Source: Desulfobulbus sp. (GTDB lineage Bacteria > Desulfobacterota > Desulfobulbia > Desulfobulbales > Desulfobulbaceae). Taken from it: a DNA stretch of 9,195 bases. Shown here in pieces: positions 6,859-9,195 of this stretch. A model generated the notes under the pieces. It did no database searches. It was not told the origin of the DNA and was given only the letters and a program-made list of their open reading frames with translations. How positions within the stretch are numbered: the stretch's first letter is position 1; every line of letters starts with the position of its first letter. The DNA lies in contig JAUWAH010000059.1 of NCBI GenBank assembly GCA_030602145.1, positions 1-9,195 on the forward strand, given 5' to 3'. The translations under genes and the position numbers were made by a program.

Positions 6859-8030
6859 TCGCCACCAGATTCCGCATCGTCCTGCTCCTCGCCCTCTGGT
6901 GGACGCTGCTGCCAGCCGCCAACCAGGCTGCGGCGGCCTCCGGATCCGCCGCCGTCTCCTTGACGATCGAGGACGATCTCGATCTGCACGACCTTGACGA
7001 GGCCCTCTCCCGGAGCCTCACCTTTCTCCGCGCCGCCTCGCCCGCCGGTGGCGGTTATCAGGTCGCCGGCAGGACGGTGCCCGTGCAGCGGTTCATCGAC
7101 ACCCACCTCCACCTGCGGCAGGTGCTCCAATCGCGCCCCTCACCGGCGACGTTTCAGCGGAAAATCCAGAGCAGATTCGACCTCATCGCCATCGATGCCT
7201 GCGGCGATACCGTCCGTCGGCGGATGCTGATCACCGGCTATTACCAGCCGGTGTTCGCCGGCAGCCTCGACAGGAGGCCACCCTATGTCCACCCCCTCTT
7301 CCGGGTGCCGGACGATCTGGTCATCCACAAAAAAAACGGCAGGAAACAGGTGCGGGGTCGGCGGGAGGGGGGGGGAATCGTCCCCTATTGGACCAGGCGG
7401 GAAATTGAACAGGGGAACCTGCTGGCGGGCCAGGAACTGGTCTGGCTCAAAGACCGTTTCGATGCCTTTGTCCTCCATGTCCAGGGCTCGGGCATCATCC
7501 ACCTTGCCGACGGGTCGCGGCGCGGGGTGCGGTACGCCGTCAACAACGGCCATGCCTATGCCAGCATCGGCAAATATCTGGTCGACACCGGTCGGATGCA
7601 GTTGGCCGATGTCACCATGGACTCCATCAGGCGATATCTGGAACTCCACCCGGAGGAGTACGATCAGATCCTCCATCACAACGATTCCTTCATTTTCTTT
7701 CACTGGGGCGAACCCGGACCGGCGATCGGCAGCCTGGGTCAACCGTTGACACCCGGCCGATCCGTCGCCGCCGATCATCGCTGCTATCCGCCCGGCAGTC
7801 TGGTTTTTCTCGACAGCCGGCGGCCGATCGTGGCCGGCAACGACCAGGCGGCCGCCTGGCAGCCCATGCGCAGGTTGGTCACCGTTCAGGACCGTGGCTC
7901 GGCCATCATCGGGCCTGGAAGACTTGATGTGTTTTGGGGCACCGGTGACCAGGCGGGCCGGGAAGCCGGCCAGATGAAGGAAGATGGAGCTGCGTACCTG
8001 GTCCTGCTCAAAACATCGGTGCCACACTGA
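6819..8030 (+). CDS. mltA: MltA-type lytic murein transglycosylase
   Basis: Cleaves the MurNAc-GlcNAc bond of peptidoglycan with formation of 1,6-anhydro-MurNAc, in the periplasm. It has 403 residues from the GTG at 6819. A signal peptide lies at about 13-40 (FRIVLLLALWWTLLPAA, Ala-rich cleavage region). Unlike E. coli MltA there is no lipobox cysteine, so it is probably soluble or membrane-tethered rather than a lipoprotein. MltA-domain motifs in order: MLITGYYQPVFAGS (136-149), VPYWTRREIE (188-197), LHVQGSGII (219-227), NNGHAYASIGKYL (242-254) and NDSFIFFHW (288-296). The C-terminal 3D domain is VQDRGSAIIGPGRLDVFWG, with conserved D358 and D370; the family's catalytic Asp lies in this segment. 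Start: GTG 6819 has GGAG 7 bases upstream, while ATG 6855 gives a tidier signal peptide and an ATGA overlap with the mini-ORF; both are possible. Last gene of the lptD-DHH-mltA operon. An A8 tract (7329-7336) and a G9 tract (7367-7375) lie in the coding sequence. Confidence 0.93.
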   Translation: MPVSGPKNGLGSMIATRFRIVLLLALWWTLLPAANQAAAASGSAAVSLTIEDDLDLHDLDEALSRSLTFLRAASPAGGGYQVAGRTVPVQRFIDTHLHLRQVLQSRPSPATFQRKIQSRFDLIAIDACGDTVRRRMLITGYYQPVFAGSLDRRPPYVHPLFRVPDDLVIHKKNGRKQVRGRREGGGIVPYWTRREIEQGNLLAGQELVWLKDRFDAFVLHVQGSGIIHLADGSRRGVRYAVNNGHAYASIGKYLVDTGRMQLADVTMDSIRRYLELHPEEYDQILHHNDSFIFFHWGEPGPAIGSLGQPLTPGRSVAADHRCYPPGSLVFLDSRRPIVAGNDQAAAWQPMRRLVTVQDRGSAIIGPGRLDVFWGTGDQAGREAGQMKEDGAAYLVLLKTSVPH

Positions 8031-8099
8031 CCCGCATGGCTGGATCAAGCTGGCCGGCCACAACGCACCGGAAGAATGTCCCGGGAAAAGAGAGGGAAC

Positions 8100-8399
8100 T
8101 TACCCCAGCTTCTCCTCGACGCTACGCACCTTGTCGGCCATGGTCTGGGCTCGGTCGATGCGGGTGCCGAGCTTGATGGTGGTGGTGATGCGCGGCGCGC
8201 CCAGCGCATGCACCCGCTCGTGGCAACGCTTGACCGCCGCCATCACCGCATCCCACTCACCCTCGATATTGGTGCCATAGGCATGCAGCTGCGTCTGCAA
8301 CCCCGCCTCCTCCAACACCCGGTGGCACTCGGCCACATACTTGGACACCGACACGCCCACGCCCAACGGCACCAGACACAAATCAACAATCACCTGCAT
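8100..8399 (-). CDS. MTH1187/YqgV-type thiamine-binding protein
   Basis: Small cytoplasmic protein of the MTH1187/YkoF-like family (DUF77, PF01910), whose members bind thiamine or related pyrimidines; most have no proven cellular role. It has 99 residues, normal for the family. It begins MQVIVDLCLVPLGVGVSVSK, the typical first strand and turn, and continues with GLQTQLHAYGTNIEGEWD and the C-terminal ITTTIKLGTRIDR strand. The start at 8399 is set by GGAGGAG, a few bases upstream on the minus strand (8403-8409). A longer frame back to 8447 would place that site inside the gene and is not favoured. It converges on mltA with a 69-base gap that contains no clear terminator, and is divergent from the receiver/pyruvate kinase gene 149 bases away. 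An operon partner is not visible in the window. Confidence 0.88.
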   Translation of the reverse strand: MQVIVDLCLVPLGVGVSVSKYVAECHRVLEEAGLQTQLHAYGTNIEGEWDAVMAAVKRCHERVHALGAPRITTTIKLGTRIDRAQTMADKVRSVEEKLG

Positions 8400-8548
8400 A
8401 GTCTCCTCCACAAAGACCTCTTCAACGACGGAAAAACGACGCCGCACCCGGCAATCCGTTCATTTTCCCTTTTTCTCTTTCCACGGTTTTCCACTATGCT
8501 ACAGGGAGCATCCAATGACAATCGGTAAATCCATCCCGTGAGGCCACC
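8400..8548. promoter_or_regulatory. Divergent promoter region, thiamine-binding gene / receiver-pyruvate kinase gene
   Basis: This 149-base spacer must hold start signals for both neighbours. On the plus strand TATGCT at 8495-8500 is a fair -10 element, but the matching -35 region (TTTCTC, about 8472) is weak, so an activator or another sigma factor could be needed. A pyrimidine-rich stretch runs from 8461 to 8482. GAGG (8540-8543) lies 5 bases before the ATG at 8549, and GGAGGAG (8403-8409) serves the minus-strand gene. No clear operator repeat or sigma-54 box was seen. Confidence 0.4.
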
Positions 8549-9195
8549 ATGCGCATTCTTGTGCTTGAAGATTCCAAACCCACCCAGCATCTGCTCCGCT
8601 CCCGCCTCGGACAGGCCGGCTACACCGTCGATACCGCCGACAACGGCCACCAGGGATTCCAGCGGGCCACGGCCAACGCCTACGACATCATCCTCAGCGA
8701 CATCGAGATGCCCCACTGGGATGGTTTCAAGTTCATCGAGGCCATTCAGGTGGTCTGCCCGCACCTGCCCATCGTGATCATCACCTCCTCCCACGACGAT
8801 CAGGCCACCAGGGAGCGGCTCACTGCCGCTCCCAATGTCCTGGGAGTCCTGGCCAAGCCCTTTGACTTCGACGCCCTGTTCAAGCTGCTGGCCACCGTAC
8901 CCAGCCAAACCCACACCAGCGTCAACAAGAAGGCGAAAATCGTCTGCACCATCGGGCCGGCGAGCAATACCCCGGAAATGCTGGGCAGAATGATTCTCGC
9001 CGGCATGGATGTGGCCCGGCTCAACTTTTCCCACGGCAGCTACGAGGCCCACGAGGCCACCCTGAACGCGGTGCGCGAGGCGGAAAGGAGATGGGAGCGG
9101 CCAATCGCTGTCCTCCAGGACCTGTGCGGTCCAAAGATTCGCACCGGCCCCATGCGGGGCGGGGCCGTGCAACTCCACGCCGGCGAGGTGGTGGT
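8549..9195 (+). CDS. Receiver domain-pyruvate kinase fusion (partial, 3' end outside window)
   Basis: One open frame of 215 visible codons runs off the window with no stop. Residues 1 to about 117 are a CheY-like receiver domain: acidic pair E7/D8 (LVLEDS), phospho-acceptor D51 in LSDIEMP, switch T79 in VIITSS, and K103 with the following Pro in LAKPFD. All residues needed for phosphorylation are present. After a linker of about ten residues, pyruvate kinase begins: [10 protein letters not shown] (130-139), [12 protein letters not shown] (152-163, with the active-site R157, N159 and S161) and [12 protein letters not shown] (189-200, D191). Pyruvate kinase makes pyruvate and ATP from phosphoenolpyruvate and ADP, normally controlled by small effectors. 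GAGG at 8540-8543 supports the ATG at 8549. No ATG, GTG or TTG in frame lies between a GTG within the receiver (V76, 8774) and the ATG at 8978, which is already past the first kinase motif. The kinase is therefore read only from the receiver start. L192 and K196 match K+-independent pyruvate kinases. The partner histidine kinase and the rest of the barrel are outside the window. Confidence 0.9.
   Translation, partial: MRILVLEDSKPTQHLLRSRLGQAGYTVDTADNGHQGFQRATANAYDIILSDIEMPHWDGFKFIEAIQVVCPHLPIVIITSSHDDQATRERLTAAPNVLGVLAKPFDFDALFKLLATVPSQTHTSVNKKAKIVCTIGPASNTPEMLGRMILAGMDVARLNFSHGSYEAHEATLNAVREAERRWERPIAVLQDLCGPKIRTGPMRGGAVQLHAGEVV

Noticed and set aside
8050..8059. Palindrome TGGCCGGCCA between mltA and the thiamine-binding gene
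   Set aside because: Too short and without a flanking T-tract in either direction; common by chance in GC-rich DNA.
7140..8063. Minus-strand open frame opposite mltA
   Set aside because: Antisense to a well-supported MltA; no motif or ribosome site.
8390..9178. Minus-strand open frame opposite the receiver-pyruvate kinase gene
   Set aside because: Antisense to the strong receiver and kinase motifs and overlaps the start of the thiamine-binding gene; no family features.

Overview
The window is GC-rich, gene-dense bacterial chromosome with no tRNA, rRNA, CRISPR array, insertion sequence or phage gene visible. LptD (outer-membrane LPS assembly) and a MltA-type murein transglycosylase show a Gram-negative, diderm cell. 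The protein styles (Rne/Rng with a short C-terminus, a COG0731-type radical SAM protein, a MTH1187-type thiamine-binding protein) resemble Desulfobacterota, perhaps Desulfobulbales. That placement is an inference from memory of similar genes and was not computed.

Layout. On the minus strand, a radical SAM enzyme (3157 to 2186) is followed by a ribonuclease E/G (2096 to 69), probably as one transcription unit. A 319-base divergent spacer (3158-3476) carries a good sigma-70-type promoter for the plus strand (TTGACA-17-TACATT). It drives a likely three-gene envelope operon: lptD (GTG start at 3477, set by a GGAGGAG), a DHH-family phosphoesterase (5798-6778) and mltA (6819-8030). A 26-codon mini-ORF joins the last two genes through TGATG and ATGA overlaps. 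Converging on mltA is a small minus-strand MTH1187/YqgV-type thiamine-binding protein (8399 to 8100). Divergent from it, on the plus strand, is a gene that runs off the window at 9195.

The most notable object is that last gene. From the ATG at 8549 it encodes, in one uninterrupted frame, a complete CheY-like receiver domain with all phosphorylation residues (E7/D8, D51, T79, K103), followed after about ten residues by the N-terminus of pyruvate kinase ([27 protein letters not shown]). No ATG, GTG or TTG in this frame lies between the late receiver domain and the first pyruvate kinase motif, so the kinase cannot easily be made separately. This predicts a glycolytic enzyme under direct two-component (phospho-Asp) control. 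The pyruvate kinase part also carries the Leu/Lys residues associated with K+-independent enzymes.

The other genes are housekeeping, with some unusual details: a long disordered N-terminal extension on the RNase, an LptD with only two cysteines, and two slippage-prone homopolymers in mltA.
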